Assembly (NCBI GenBank): GCA_019419505.1
Contig: DXZS01000018.1
Coordinates: forward strand, 1 to 64,000
From: Collinsella sp.
Lineage (GTDB): Bacteria > Actinomycetota > Coriobacteriia > Coriobacteriales > Coriobacteriaceae
Direction of reading: 5' to 3'
DNA: 64,000 bases
Positions within the stretch are counted from its first letter, which is position 1. Each line of letters starts with the position of its first letter. The position numbers and the translations under genes are program-made. Of this stretch, positions 33,868 to 41,663 are shown piece by piece. The notes beneath the pieces were generated by a model. It had not been told where the DNA came from and made no database searches. It was given only the letters and a program-made list of their open reading frames with translations.

Positions 33868-34217
33868 AGTAGGTCCTCTCGTTGGCTGGGAGCGACCGCT
33901 CGGGCGTCATGATCTTGGCTCACGGCGACGGCGCGGGCGCGGCATCCCAGCGTTCGGTGCTTTCCTGCCGGCGACTTACACACTACGGTAGCCACATGGC
34001 GGAAACCACCAACTTGAGGCTTCATTTTACGCAACCTGCAGGCACCCTATGGTTGCAAACCGCAGGTAGATTAAATGGACGTCATATTATAAGGAGCTTG
34101 CATCCCCTGTGAACTCAAACAATCCCCGCCGATGTTACGACCCGTTGCTTGCGGCAACGGACCATCTGCGGGCAGCATTGCGGTAACGTAGGAACCGGGC
34201 GAGAGAAAGGATCCACC
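33868..34217. other. 350-bp divergent intergenic region between two XRE genes
   Basis: AT-rich in its centre (34020-34100) with a TATTAT-type -10 near 34085 and an imperfect inverted repeat ACCTGC...GCAGGT around 34031-34066, where autoregulatory operators could lie. Short plus-strand frames here show no family similarity. A GAGAGAAAGG ribosome site at its right end serves the gene at 34218. Confidence 0.4.
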
Positions 34218-34694
34218 ATGCTGAACGAGAACATCCAGGCCCTCAGGAAATCGAAAGGGCTATCGCAGGAGGAGCTCGCGCTCAAGCCGAACGTGGTGAG
34301 GCAGACGGTTTCCAAATGGGAACGCGGGCTCTCGGTGCCCGACGCGGAGATGCTCGTCGCCCTCGGTGAGACGCTCGACGTGCCGGTGAGCAAAGACGAG
34401 GCGCGAGGCGATGGGGCTCTCCCAAGAACAGCTCGCCGAGAAACTCTACGTGTCGCGTCAGACGATCTCGAACTGGGAGCGGGACAAGACGTATCCGGAC
34501 GTCCAGAGCCTGCTCATGCTGAGCATCCTATTCGGCACCTCCATAGACACGCTCGTGAAGGGAGACGTGACCGTTATGGAAGAGGCAGTCGAAAGAGATC
34601 GCAAGCGCATGGGAACGCGGATGCTATGGCTGGCCGTGCTGATGCTCGCGTTGCTGGCGGTGGCGTTCGCACTGATACTGTCGCCGGCGTTTAA
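34218..34694 (+). pseudogene. chimeric XRE gene interrupted by the 441-bp repeat
   Basis: Starts well (GAGAGAAAGG before ATG 34218) with a different XRE helix-turn-helix: MLNENIQALRKSKGLSQEEL followed by VVRQTVSKWERGLSVPDAEM and LGETLDVPVS. At residue 58 the sequence switches into the 441-bp repeat in the wrong frame, giving 100 residues of Arg/Gly-rich junk to a stop at 34694. In another frame the inserted repeat still reads as the XRE protein of 32031 up to 34832. The remainder of this gene's own 3' end is absent, so it is a recombination or assembly product. Confidence 0.75.
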
Positions 34695-34832
34695 CTGGAT
34701 GGAGGGCACCTGGGGCGCCGGCGTCGCCGCGGCTGCGGCGTTCCTGCCGGCGATAGCGGCGCTTGTTGTCGCAACCGTCCTCGAGCGCATCAAGCGCGAG
34801 AACGACCTGGTGACATACCGCGAGATCCTCGC
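34392..34832 (+). repeat. 441-bp perfect direct repeat, copy 2 (5' and 3' truncated XRE copy)
   Basis: Identical to 32051-32491. It lacks the first codons of the XRE gene and its last third, and ends abruptly at 34832 next to a 76-bp stretch that precedes the cysteine desulfidase stop. Both junctions cut through coding sequence. Confidence 0.93.
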
Positions 34833-34908
34833 TGTCCGCAATGCAGACAGGTGCTTTACAGCCACAAGCGCGATAGTTTCAACAACAAGATGCAGTGCCC
34901 CAGAGCCC

Positions 34909-36231
34909 CTAGCAGTCGACGACGGTTTTGCCGATCATGATGTTGAGGATCTCGACGTCGGTGTCCTTCATACCCACACGGCCCACGTAGCCCATGCTGG
35001 CAATCGTCTGCTCGACGGTATCCTGGATCAAACCCTCGCCGGCACGGAAGCCACGCCCCTGCATGGCCATGTCATGTCCCAGAATCGCCGCATCGACGGC
35101 AGCCGAAATCTTGGCGGCACAACTCGCCTTGGCGCCGTCGCACACGATGCCGCCCACGTTACCGAGCGTATTCGAGACCGTCGCGCCAATCTGCTCGCGC
35201 GTGCCACCGCACAGCCAGGTAATCGCAGCGCCGGCGCCGCACGCGGCGCAAATAGCGCCGCAAAACGCCGAAAGCGCACCAATATAGCTCTTGATATGCA
35301 CGGCGATAAGATCGGACAGCATCACGGCGCGCACCAGACGCTCGTGGTCGCAACGCAGGTACTCGGCATACTCCATGACGGGCAGCGCGCAGGTAATGCC
35401 CTGGTTGCCCGAGCCGCACACAATGGCGACCGGCAGCGCGCAGCCGTTCATACGGGCATCGGAGCCGGCGGCCGCACGCGCACGCGCACGGCAGGCGACG
35501 TCATCGGCACGAGCGCCCAGCAGCGTACGGCCCACCTCGGCGCCCCAAGCGTGCGCGAGGCCCTCGGCACTGATCGCGCCGTTCAGCTCAATCTGACGCT
35601 CGACGGCCGCGCGGGCATCCTCAATGTCGCCGGCCTCGATAAAGTCGATGATAGACTCGATCGACATGGGTGTGTCGGCCTTATCCGCCGCCCGCTCGGC
35701 CACCACGCGCTCGGCGCAGGCGGCACACTCCCCCGCCGACTTGCCGCATACCGGAATACCGTCGAGCGTATGGCACGTGACATTGGTGTGGTGATCGGTA
35801 ATCTCGACGACCGCGGTATGGCCACCAGCCGTCGCAGTCACCTTGATGTAGAGGTTGGGCACACCCTCGACAAGCGACACATCGCAGTAGCCAGCGTCGG
35901 CGAGGAGCTCGGCCACACGAGCGCGGTCTTCATCGTTAACGCTCTCGAGCACCTCGAGCGCGGTCTTAGCGTCGCCGCCCACGGCACCCAGCACGGCCGC
36001 GGCTTCAATACCGTGCATACCGCCCGAGTTGGGCACGGTCACGCTCTTAACGTTCTTGATAATGTTGCCCGAGCAGGCAACATCCATATGATCGGGTTCG
36101 CAACCGAGCGTCTGGCTCGCCAGCGCCGCTGCATAGGCAACGGCAATGGGCTCGGTGCAGCCGAGTGCACAGACAAGCTCGCGGTTCAAAACATCGCAAA
36201 ATGCGGCATCACGGATGGAATCGGTAGGCAT
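34909..36231 (-). CDS. cyuA: L-cysteine desulfidase family protein (CyuA/UPF0597)
   Basis: Degrades cysteine to pyruvate, ammonia and sulfide in characterised relatives (CyuA, formerly YhaM). The 440-aa protein shows the family's N-terminal ALGCTEPIAVAYAAALA, VPNSGGMHG, the cysteine-rich VCGKSAGECAACAE, ALPVAIVCGSGNQGITCALPV, and CDGAKASCAAKISAAVDAA near the C terminus. Several of these cysteines hold a [4Fe-4S] cluster in the serine dehydratase-like fold. The start at 36231 follows AGGAGATACC. It is alone on its strand, divergent from rpiB. Sulfide release might feed the sulfur and selenium genes elsewhere in the window; that is speculation. Confidence 0.88.
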   Translation of the reverse strand: MPTDSIRDAAFCDVLNRELVCALGCTEPIAVAYAAALASQTLGCEPDHMDVACSGNIIKNVKSVTVPNSGGMHGIEAAAVLGAVGGDAKTALEVLESVNDEDRARVAELLADAGYCDVSLVEGVPNLYIKVTATAGGHTAVVEITDHHTNVTCHTLDGIPVCGKSAGECAACAERVVAERAADKADTPMSIESIIDFIEAGDIEDARAAVERQIELNGAISAEGLAHAWGAEVGRTLLGARADDVACRARARAAAGSDARMNGCALPVAIVCGSGNQGITCALPVMEYAEYLRCDHERLVRAVMLSDLIAVHIKSYIGALSAFCGAICAACGAGAAITWLCGGTREQIGATVSNTLGNVGGIVCDGAKASCAAKISAAVDAAILGHDMAMQGRGFRAGEGLIQDTVEQTIASMGYVGRVGMKDTDVEILNIMIGKTVVDC

Positions 36232-36500
36232 AGGTATCTCCTGCTTGCATAACGGGCTGGACTCTCAAAAAAGTTGGCTCCTTTATTTGATAACAATGCA
36301 TCAAAAACCGCAACCACGGTTCCGGCGGACGGCGCTCAAGCACAAATTGGCGGCATTATTCATGAGAGGCCGGCCTTGTTGCCTGCTAAAGCGTTTGACC
36401 AAAAAACGCCCGAGTGTTTACGCAAAAGTCGCGCTATCATGCAGTCGAACGCGGTAAAACCTTTAGCAATTCCGCCGCACGGACCAGAGAGGAACCACTC

Positions 36501-36968
36501 ATGAAGATTGGTATCGGTAACGACCACGCCGCCGTCGAGCTCAAGAACATCATTTCCGAGCACCTGAAGGAGCGCGGATGCGAGGTCGTGAACTTTGGCA
36601 CCGACACCTCCGAGAGCTTTGATTACCCCATCGCCGGCTACAAGGTGGGCAAGGCAGTTGCCAACGGCGACGTCGACCTGGGCATCCTGATCTGCGGCAC
36701 CGGCGTCGGAATCAGCCTGGCCGCCAACAAGGTCGAGGGCGTTCGTGCCGTCGTGTGCTCCGAGCCCTTCAGCGCCAAGCTCTCGCGCATGCACAACAAC
36801 ACCAACGTGCTCGCCTTTGGCGCCCGCGTCGTGGGCTCCGAGCTCGCCAAGATGATCGTCGACGAGTGGCTCGACGCCGAGTTTGAGGGCGGCCGTCACG
36901 AGCGTCGCGTTAACCTCCTCAACGAGATCGACCACACGCGCGGCCTTAAGATCGTCGACGAGGCCTAA
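36501..36968 (+). CDS. rpiB: ribose 5-phosphate isomerase B
   Basis: Interconverts ribose 5-phosphate and ribulose 5-phosphate. The 155-aa protein has the RpiB/LacAB markers: N-terminal GIGNDHAAVELKNII, DYPIAGYKVGKAVANGDVD, the active-site loop LICGTGVGISLAANKVEG with its cysteine, and HNNTNVLAFGARVVG. Length is standard. The ATG at 36501 follows AGAGGAACC; an upstream in-frame ATG (36414) has no site. It is followed by a strong terminator, so it is monocistronic. Confidence 0.94.
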   Translation: MKIGIGNDHAAVELKNIISEHLKERGCEVVNFGTDTSESFDYPIAGYKVGKAVANGDVDLGILICGTGVGISLAANKVEGVRAVVCSEPFSAKLSRMHNNTNVLAFGARVVGSELAKMIVDEWLDAEFEGGRHERRVNLLNEIDHTRGLKIVDEA

Positions 36969-36998
36969 AGATTCACAAAGCCATACGACGCTAACGCC

Positions 36999-37038
36999 AG
37001 CCCCCGCCCGGAAGAAACATCCGGACGGGGGCTCTTTA
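36999..37038 (+). terminator. Rho-independent terminator of rpiB
   Basis: AGCCCCCGCCCGG (36999-37011) pairs fully apart from one mismatch with CCGGACGGGGGCT (37021-37033), followed by CTTTA. Confidence 0.82.
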
Positions 37039-37073
37039 GTAGATTTGTAGGGGTTTACCAAAAGTCTACTGGA

Positions 37074-37108
37074 ATAAAAAGGGCGCCGCGGATGAAGTTC
37101 CGCGGCGC
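37074..37108 (-). terminator. Rho-independent terminator of ndk
   Basis: GGGCGCCGCGG and CCGCGGCGCCC pair around AACTTCAT on the minus strand, followed by a T5 run (37076-37080). Confidence 0.87.
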
Positions 37109-37148
37109 CCAAGCCACACGCTAACAGCTTTAAGGAGTCAAAGCTGGT

Positions 37149-37553
37149 TTAGCCAAAAAAGCGCTTGATCTCGATCTCGGCGTTCTCCAGGCAGTCGGAG
37201 CCGTGGATCACGTTGGCGTTGACATCGACAGCAAAGTCGCCTCGAATGGTGCCGGGGGCAGCATCAAGCGGGTTGGTGGCGCCCATAAGGGTGCGCATCT
37301 TGGAGACAGCGGAGAGGCCGGAAACGACCATCTTGACGACCGGACCGCTCGTCATAAAGTCGCAGAGACCGCCAAAGAAGGGCTTGTCGGCCAGATGGGC
37401 GTAGTGCTCCTCGACGGTAGCGCGCTCGAGCGTGGTCATCTCCATACGCTCGATAACAAGGCCGCTGCGCTCAATGCGAGCAACGATCTCGCCGATCTTG
37501 CGATCGCGCACGGCGTCGGGCTTAATCATGATGAAGGTCTTCTCGATAGCCAT
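37149..37553 (-). CDS. ndk: nucleoside diphosphate kinase
   Basis: Transfers the gamma phosphate between nucleoside di- and triphosphates. The 134-aa protein matches the family across its length: MAIEKTFIMIKPDAVRDRK, MRTLMGATNPLDAAPGTIRG and the active-site histidine in NVIHGSDCLENAEIEI. The ATG at 37553 follows GAAAGGCTACCTT; the longer frame upstream lacks similarity. Single gene with its own terminator. Confidence 0.96.
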   Translation of the reverse strand: MAIEKTFIMIKPDAVRDRKIGEIVARIERSGLVIERMEMTTLERATVEEHYAHLADKPFFGGLCDFMTSGPVVKMVVSGLSAVSKMRTLMGATNPLDAAPGTIRGDFAVDVNANVIHGSDCLENAEIEIKRFFG

Positions 37554-37852
37554 AAGGTAGCCTTTCAAGTAGGTTCGCGCGTGCCCAAGTCCCATTCCGG
37601 CACCCGCCTGGACTGCATCGTAACAGAGTTCTAGCTGCAGTTAAACAAAAAGCCGTTTATTGAAGCGTTAATATTTATTAAAGCGCTCCATATGTGTCAC
37701 TTCTGTTTCGAAGCCCGACTAGAGTACCATCCGTCCCACTTTCAACTGCAACGAACAGAACGGGCGGTCGATTGTCGCCCGTGAACGCACCCCCTTCACA
37801 ACCTGCGCAAATGTCCTACAGAAGTTCTCGACAAGCTCCTTCCTTCTCTATA
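37554..37852. other. intergenic region upstream of ndk
   Basis: About 300 bp without a gene. AT-rich around 37640-37690, where the ndk promoter presumably lies on the minus strand. Nothing else recognised; short frames show no similarity. Confidence 0.4.
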
Positions 37853-37888
37853 ACAAAACGGGTGCCCACCGTAGCGGGCACCCGTAAA
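37853..37888 (-). terminator. Rho-independent terminator of argH
   Basis: ACGGGTGCCCGCTACGGTGGGCACCCGT forms a 10-bp stem on the minus strand, followed by TTTTG; it is 43 bp after the argH stop. Confidence 0.83.
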
Positions 37889-37930
37889 GGCAAAATATGA
37901 TGAACACACCAGACAGACGCATCCAATAAG

Positions 37931-39361
37931 CTAATTAGCTCCGTGGCCCATCTCGACGACCTTGGATAACGAGCCAAACACACCCTCATCGGCCGCGAGC
38001 TGCGCCTCGGCGCTTCCCAACTGCACGGCAACGGCAGCAGGGGCGGTACCACCCTCGGTCGTGCGCGCGGCGACAATCGACGGGATGTCGAGTGCCTCGG
38101 TAATGTCGCGCTCAAAGAGCGGACTTGCCTCCTGAAACACCTCAAACGGCAGGTCCTCAAGATTGCAGCCGCGCTTCTCACACATCAGGACAAGATGACC
38201 CACCACGGCATGTGCCTCGCGGAACGGCAGGCCGCGCTTTGCCAGGTAATCGGCAACATCAGTGGCTGCCAAGTGGCCCACACCACACTCGCGCGCCATG
38301 GCGTCCTCGTTGACAGTCCAGGTCGAGATCATGCCGGCCATAACCGACAGGCACTGCATGAGCGTATGGGCGGTATCGAGCGCACCCTCCTTGTCCTCCT
38401 GCAAGTCCTTGTTATAAGCAAGCGGCAGGCCCTTCATGGTCACGAGCAGCTGCACCAGGTTGCCGTACACGCGACCGCTCTTGCCGCGGATAAGCTCAGC
38501 AAAGTCGGGGTTCTTCTTCTGCGGCATGATAGACGAGCCGGTGGAATACGAGTCGGAAAGCGTGATAAAGCCGAATTCGGAGCTCGACCACAGCACGATC
38601 TCCTCGGAAAGACGCGACAGGTGCATGGCCATGACGGAGCCGGCGTAATGCAGATCGAGCAGGAAATCACGGTCGGAAACCGCATCGAGCGAGTTGGGAA
38701 TCACACCCGCAAAGCCAAGCTCGGCAGCCGTCATCTGACGATCGAGCGGATAGCTCGTACCGGCAAGCGCGGCGGCACCCAGCGGGCAGTTGTCAGCGGC
38801 ATCAAAGGCGGCCTTCAGGCGTGTAAAGTCGCGCGCGAACATCCAGGAATACGCCAGCAGATGATGCGACAGCAGCACGGGCTGAGCATGCTGCATGTGC
38901 GTGTAGCCCGGCAGAATCACCTTGTCGTACTTCTTGGCCGCATCCACCAGCACATGGCGCAGCTCAAGATTGGCCTCCATGAGTTCCTTGGCCAGCGCCT
39001 TGACGCCCAGACGCGTATCGGTCGCCACCTGGTCGTTGCGCGAACGCCCGGTATGCAAGCGCTTACCGGCCTCGCCGATGCGGCGCGTCAGCTCGCTCTC
39101 GATGGACATATGAATGTCCTCATCGTTGATATCGAAGGTGAAGTTGCCGGCATCGATATCCTGTTCGATTCCGGTCAGGCCCTCGGCAATCGCCTGCTCG
39201 TCCTCGGCACTGATGATGCCCTGGGCCGCCAGCATCTTGGCATGCGCCTTAGAACCGGCGATATCCTGCTTATAGAGATGTTTGTCGACAGGCAGCGACG
39301 CGCCAAACTCCTGCGTGACCTCGGCCACTCCCGCCTCAAAACGACCGCCCCAAAGAGCCAT
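37931..39361 (-). CDS. argH: argininosuccinate lyase
   Basis: Last step of arginine synthesis: argininosuccinate to arginine and fumarate. The 476-aa protein begins MALWGGRFEAGVAEVTQEFG and has DEDIHMSIESEL, HTGRSRNDQVATDTRL, GYTHMQHAQPVLLSHHLLAY and the superfamily signature GSSIMPQKKNPD with the catalytic serine loop. The ATG at 39361 follows AAAGGGGACGG; 25 further in-frame codons upstream have no similarity. It lies downstream of argG on the same strand, but a terminator and a small gene lie between, so the two may be transcribed separately. Confidence 0.96.
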   Translation of the reverse strand: MALWGGRFEAGVAEVTQEFGASLPVDKHLYKQDIAGSKAHAKMLAAQGIISAEDEQAIAEGLTGIEQDIDAGNFTFDINDEDIHMSIESELTRRIGEAGKRLHTGRSRNDQVATDTRLGVKALAKELMEANLELRHVLVDAAKKYDKVILPGYTHMQHAQPVLLSHHLLAYSWMFARDFTRLKAAFDAADNCPLGAAALAGTSYPLDRQMTAAELGFAGVIPNSLDAVSDRDFLLDLHYAGSVMAMHLSRLSEEIVLWSSSEFGFITLSDSYSTGSSIMPQKKNPDFAELIRGKSGRVYGNLVQLLVTMKGLPLAYNKDLQEDKEGALDTAHTLMQCLSVMAGMISTWTVNEDAMARECGVGHLAATDVADYLAKRGLPFREAHAVVGHLVLMCEKRGCNLEDLPFEVFQEASPLFERDITEALDIPSIVAARTTEGGTAPAAVAVQLGSAEAQLAADEGVFGSLSKVVEMGHGAN

Positions 39362-39479
39362 GGAACCGTCCCCTTTCTCCAAATACCAAAACAAGCGCCC
39401 AAAGCAATGAGCCATGTCGCTAAAGCGATTTTTCAACCGCTAGTTTTACACATTCCCCACCGTGCACAGGGCCATGTAG

Positions 39480-39650
39480 CTAATATGCAAAGAAGTGACG
39501 CACGAGGCACTTGGTGCCCAACTTCTCCCTCCGGATGTTGCCTTGCGAACCATCGATCCAGGCCTTCAGGCTCATAGGAACATCCTCGACCTTTGCAGCA
39601 TCGAACTCGGGCGCGAGGGCAAGCAAGGCATGCGCGATAGCGTTGAACAT
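39480..39650 (-). CDS. 56-aa hypothetical protein between argG and argH
   Basis: A small ORF beginning MFNAIAHALLALAPEFDAAK and ending CLVRHFFAY, with GAGGAG eight bases before its ATG. It contains an amphipathic N-terminal helix and a central tryptophan; no family is recognised. It lies 118 bp upstream of argH and downstream of the argG terminator, so it could be cotranscribed with argH. Codon use is like its neighbours, which supports it being a true gene. The function is unknown. Confidence 0.5.
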   Translation of the reverse strand: MFNAIAHALLALAPEFDAAKVEDVPMSLKAWIDGSQGNIRREKLGTKCLVRHFFAY

Positions 39651-39700
39651 AATGGATACTCCTCATATATATAGGCACAGAGCCGCCAAATTGATAGAAG

Positions 39701-39730
39701 GAGCCCCGCCGGACAACCCCGGCGGGGCTC
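39701..39730 (-). terminator. Rho-independent terminator of argG
   Basis: GAGCCCCGCCGG (39701-39712) and CCGGCGGGGCTC (39719-39730) are perfect inverse copies; on the minus strand CTTCTAT follows. The T run is poor, but the 12-bp stem is strong. Confidence 0.72.
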
Positions 39731-39883
39731 GGACTCAGCCGTAGACGCGGCATCATATATGCGGGCGGAACGTAGGGGCCACCGATGTTAAGAAGTGTCA
39801 GCAAGCATAACGAAAGGTAGGGACCCCGTGCGCCCGTTACGTATCACGCGGATGGGCCGCGCGGATACCAAGGAAGAGAAGCC

Positions 39884-41110
39884 TTAGGCCTGGGCTGCAG
39901 CAGAGCTGGGACCCTGGACCTTAGCCCACGTCTTGAGCGACAGCGTGTCAATCTCGATAAAGCCGGCGCTGGCCTTCTCGTCAAACGTGGTGTCACGGTC
40001 GTAGGTGGCCAGACCGTAGTCATAGAGGCTGAAGGGGCTCTTGCGGCCGACGACATGGCAGTTGCCCTTGAAGAACTTCAGGCGAACGGTACCGGTCACG
40101 AACTTCTGGGTGTCGGCCATAAAGGCGTCGAGCGCGTTTTTGAGCGGGCTGTACCACTGGCCGTTGTATACGGCGGTGGCCCAATCCTGCTCGAGTTTGA
40201 TCTTGGTCTTGAGCAGGTCGCCCTCAACGCAAATATCCTCGAGCGCCTTGTGGGCGGTGATGAGCGTCAGGGCGCCGGGAACCTCGTAGCACTCGCGGCT
40301 CTTGAGGCCCACCAGACGATCCTCGACCAGATCGAGACGGCCAAAGCCGTTGTCACCAGAGATCTTGTTGAGGGCGATGACGATCTCGGAGAGCTTCATC
40401 TTCTTGCCGTCGACGGCGACGGGCTTGCCGGCCTCAAACTCAATCTCGGTATACGTCGGGGTGTCCGGCGTGTCCTCGGGGTTCTTGGTCATAACCCAGG
40501 CGTCGTCAAGCGGCTCGTTCCAGGGATCCTCCAGATGGCCGCACTCAATGGCACGACCCCACAGGTTATCGTCGATGGAATAGGGGTTGTCATTGGCACC
40601 CTCGGGAACCGGCACGTTGTGGGCGTGAGCATAGGCGACCTCGTCGGGACGGCACTTCAGATCCCACTCGCGAACCGGGGCGATAACCTTAAGCTCGGGG
40701 TCGAGGGCCTTGACGGCAGCCTCAAAACGAACCTGGTCGTTACCCTTGCCGGTGCAGCCGTGGGCGACGTAGGTCGCGCCAAACTCGTGAGCGACCTCAA
40801 CAAGCTTCTTGGCGAGCAGCGGACGAGACAGGGCGGAGAGCAGCGGGTACTTGTTCTCGTACATGGAGTTGGCGGCGATGGCCTTGATTAGGAACTCATC
40901 GGAAAACTCATCGCGCAGGTCGAGCACCTGGCAATCGAGAACGCCCAAGTCGAGCGCCTTCTGCTTCTTGGCATCCAGGCCGGTCTCCTCCTGGCCCACG
41001 TTGCCGCAGACACAAACGACATCGAGATTCTTCTCGTCCTGGAGCCACTTGACACATACAGATGTATCAAGGCCACCGGAATATGCGAGAACGACTTTTT
41101 CCTTGCTCAT
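39884..41110 (-). CDS. argG: argininosuccinate synthase
   Basis: Joins citrulline and aspartate with ATP in arginine synthesis. The 408-aa protein shows the PP-loop VVLAYSGGLDTSVCVKWL, ATYVAHGCTGKGNDQVRFE, VIAPVREWDL and YSIDDNLWGRAIECG, all diagnostic. Length is usual. The ATG at 41110 follows AAAGGAAACAGCC. A 24-aa arginine-rich leader ORF (41315-41389) and a terminator-like hairpin with six U (41205-41251) precede it, which suggests transcription attenuation by arginyl-tRNA supply. argH follows at a distance on the same strand. Confidence 0.96.
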   Translation of the reverse strand: MSKEKVVLAYSGGLDTSVCVKWLQDEKNLDVVCVCGNVGQEETGLDAKKQKALDLGVLDCQVLDLRDEFSDEFLIKAIAANSMYENKYPLLSALSRPLLAKKLVEVAHEFGATYVAHGCTGKGNDQVRFEAAVKALDPELKVIAPVREWDLKCRPDEVAYAHAHNVPVPEGANDNPYSIDDNLWGRAIECGHLEDPWNEPLDDAWVMTKNPEDTPDTPTYTEIEFEAGKPVAVDGKKMKLSEIVIALNKISGDNGFGRLDLVEDRLVGLKSRECYEVPGALTLITAHKALEDICVEGDLLKTKIKLEQDWATAVYNGQWYSPLKNALDAFMADTQKFVTGTVRLKFFKGNCHVVGRKSPFSLYDYGLATYDRDTTFDEKASAGFIEIDTLSLKTWAKVQGPSSAAAQA

Positions 41111-41204
41111 GGCTGTTTCCTTTCGCCCTTGGTAGCTAATTAGAGCATCGGTCAGTTGCAAGTCATTTCAAGGTCAAATACCGTGCAATATCAGGTTAAA
41201 TAGT

Positions 41205-41251
41205 AAAAAACAGCACATACATGCCCTAGAAACATGTAGCTATGTCGTGCT
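41205..41251 (-). terminator. attenuator-type terminator in the argG leader
   Basis: On the minus strand an interrupted stem pairs AGCA/TGCT, CAT/ATG and CATG/CATG (41251-41212) and is followed by TTTTTT (41210-41205), 95 bp before the argG start. A second, upstream hairpin CTCTGT...ACAGAG (41307-41274) lies between it and the leader ORF. Confidence 0.6.
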
Positions 41252-41663
41252 AAACCCAACGACCTCAAAATGACTCTGTTGAGGCAATTCGCCCCATGCG
41301 GACAGAGACGATTGTTATCGTCGTCGGGAAATTGCGCGCTGGCGTCGGATGGCATTGTCTGCAGTGGTGATGATCTTTACGAACTGCATCTGCCTCTCCT
41401 TTCACCTATCGCCGGACGCAATTCTAATATCGTAAACGGTACCTTTTCCTCGGTAAACGGGTCTTTTTCCGTCTCCGTTTTCGATGCTCGCTATATTACG
41501 CTAAAGTGCCTGCTGTACAAGCGACAAATTCAAATTTCTGAAAAGTTTTTTCATTAGTTTGTGAATTGCAGTGCAAGTACGCACCATTCCTGCGAAAATA
41601 CGCTCGATTACATAGCAGAGGGTCATTACGCCCGAAACAATCTGGAAACGGAAAGGCGCATTT
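41252..41663. other. argG leader and divergent promoter region
   Basis: Contains the arginine-rich leader ORF (41315-41389) and, further right, AT-rich sequence at 41490-41640 where the promoters for the argG leader (minus) and the Cof-type HAD gene (plus) should lie. A repeated word GGTAAACGG/GTAAACGG occurs near 41430-41460. A 95-codon plus-strand frame here was judged spurious. Confidence 0.4.
41315..41389 (-). CDS. 24-aa arginine-rich leader peptide of argG
   Basis: The ORF starts with ATG six bases after AGGAGAGGCAG and reads MQFVKIITTADNAI followed by RRQRAISRRR and TAA. Six of its last ten residues are arginine, four coded by CGA, including CGA CGA CGA just before the stop. A peptide this rich in the end product of the downstream enzyme, followed by hairpins and a U tract, is the classic layout of an attenuation leader. 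No protein family would be expected. Coding use is inferred from the ribosome site and arginine bias. Confidence 0.65.
   Translation of the reverse strand: MQFVKIITTADNAIRRQRAISRRR

Noticed and set aside
34411..36252. 613-codon plus-strand open frame
   Set aside because: Its first 140 codons are the truncated XRE repeat copy; the rest is antisense to the cysteine desulfidase gene. Not a real fusion protein.
39433..39804. 123-codon minus-strand frame overlapping the 56-aa ORF
   Set aside because: It runs through the argG terminator and has no ribosome site; the shorter ORF in another frame has one.
41270..41557. 95-codon plus-strand ORF before the HAD gene
   Set aside because: No ribosome site and no similarity; it overlaps the argG leader on the other strand, which is better supported.
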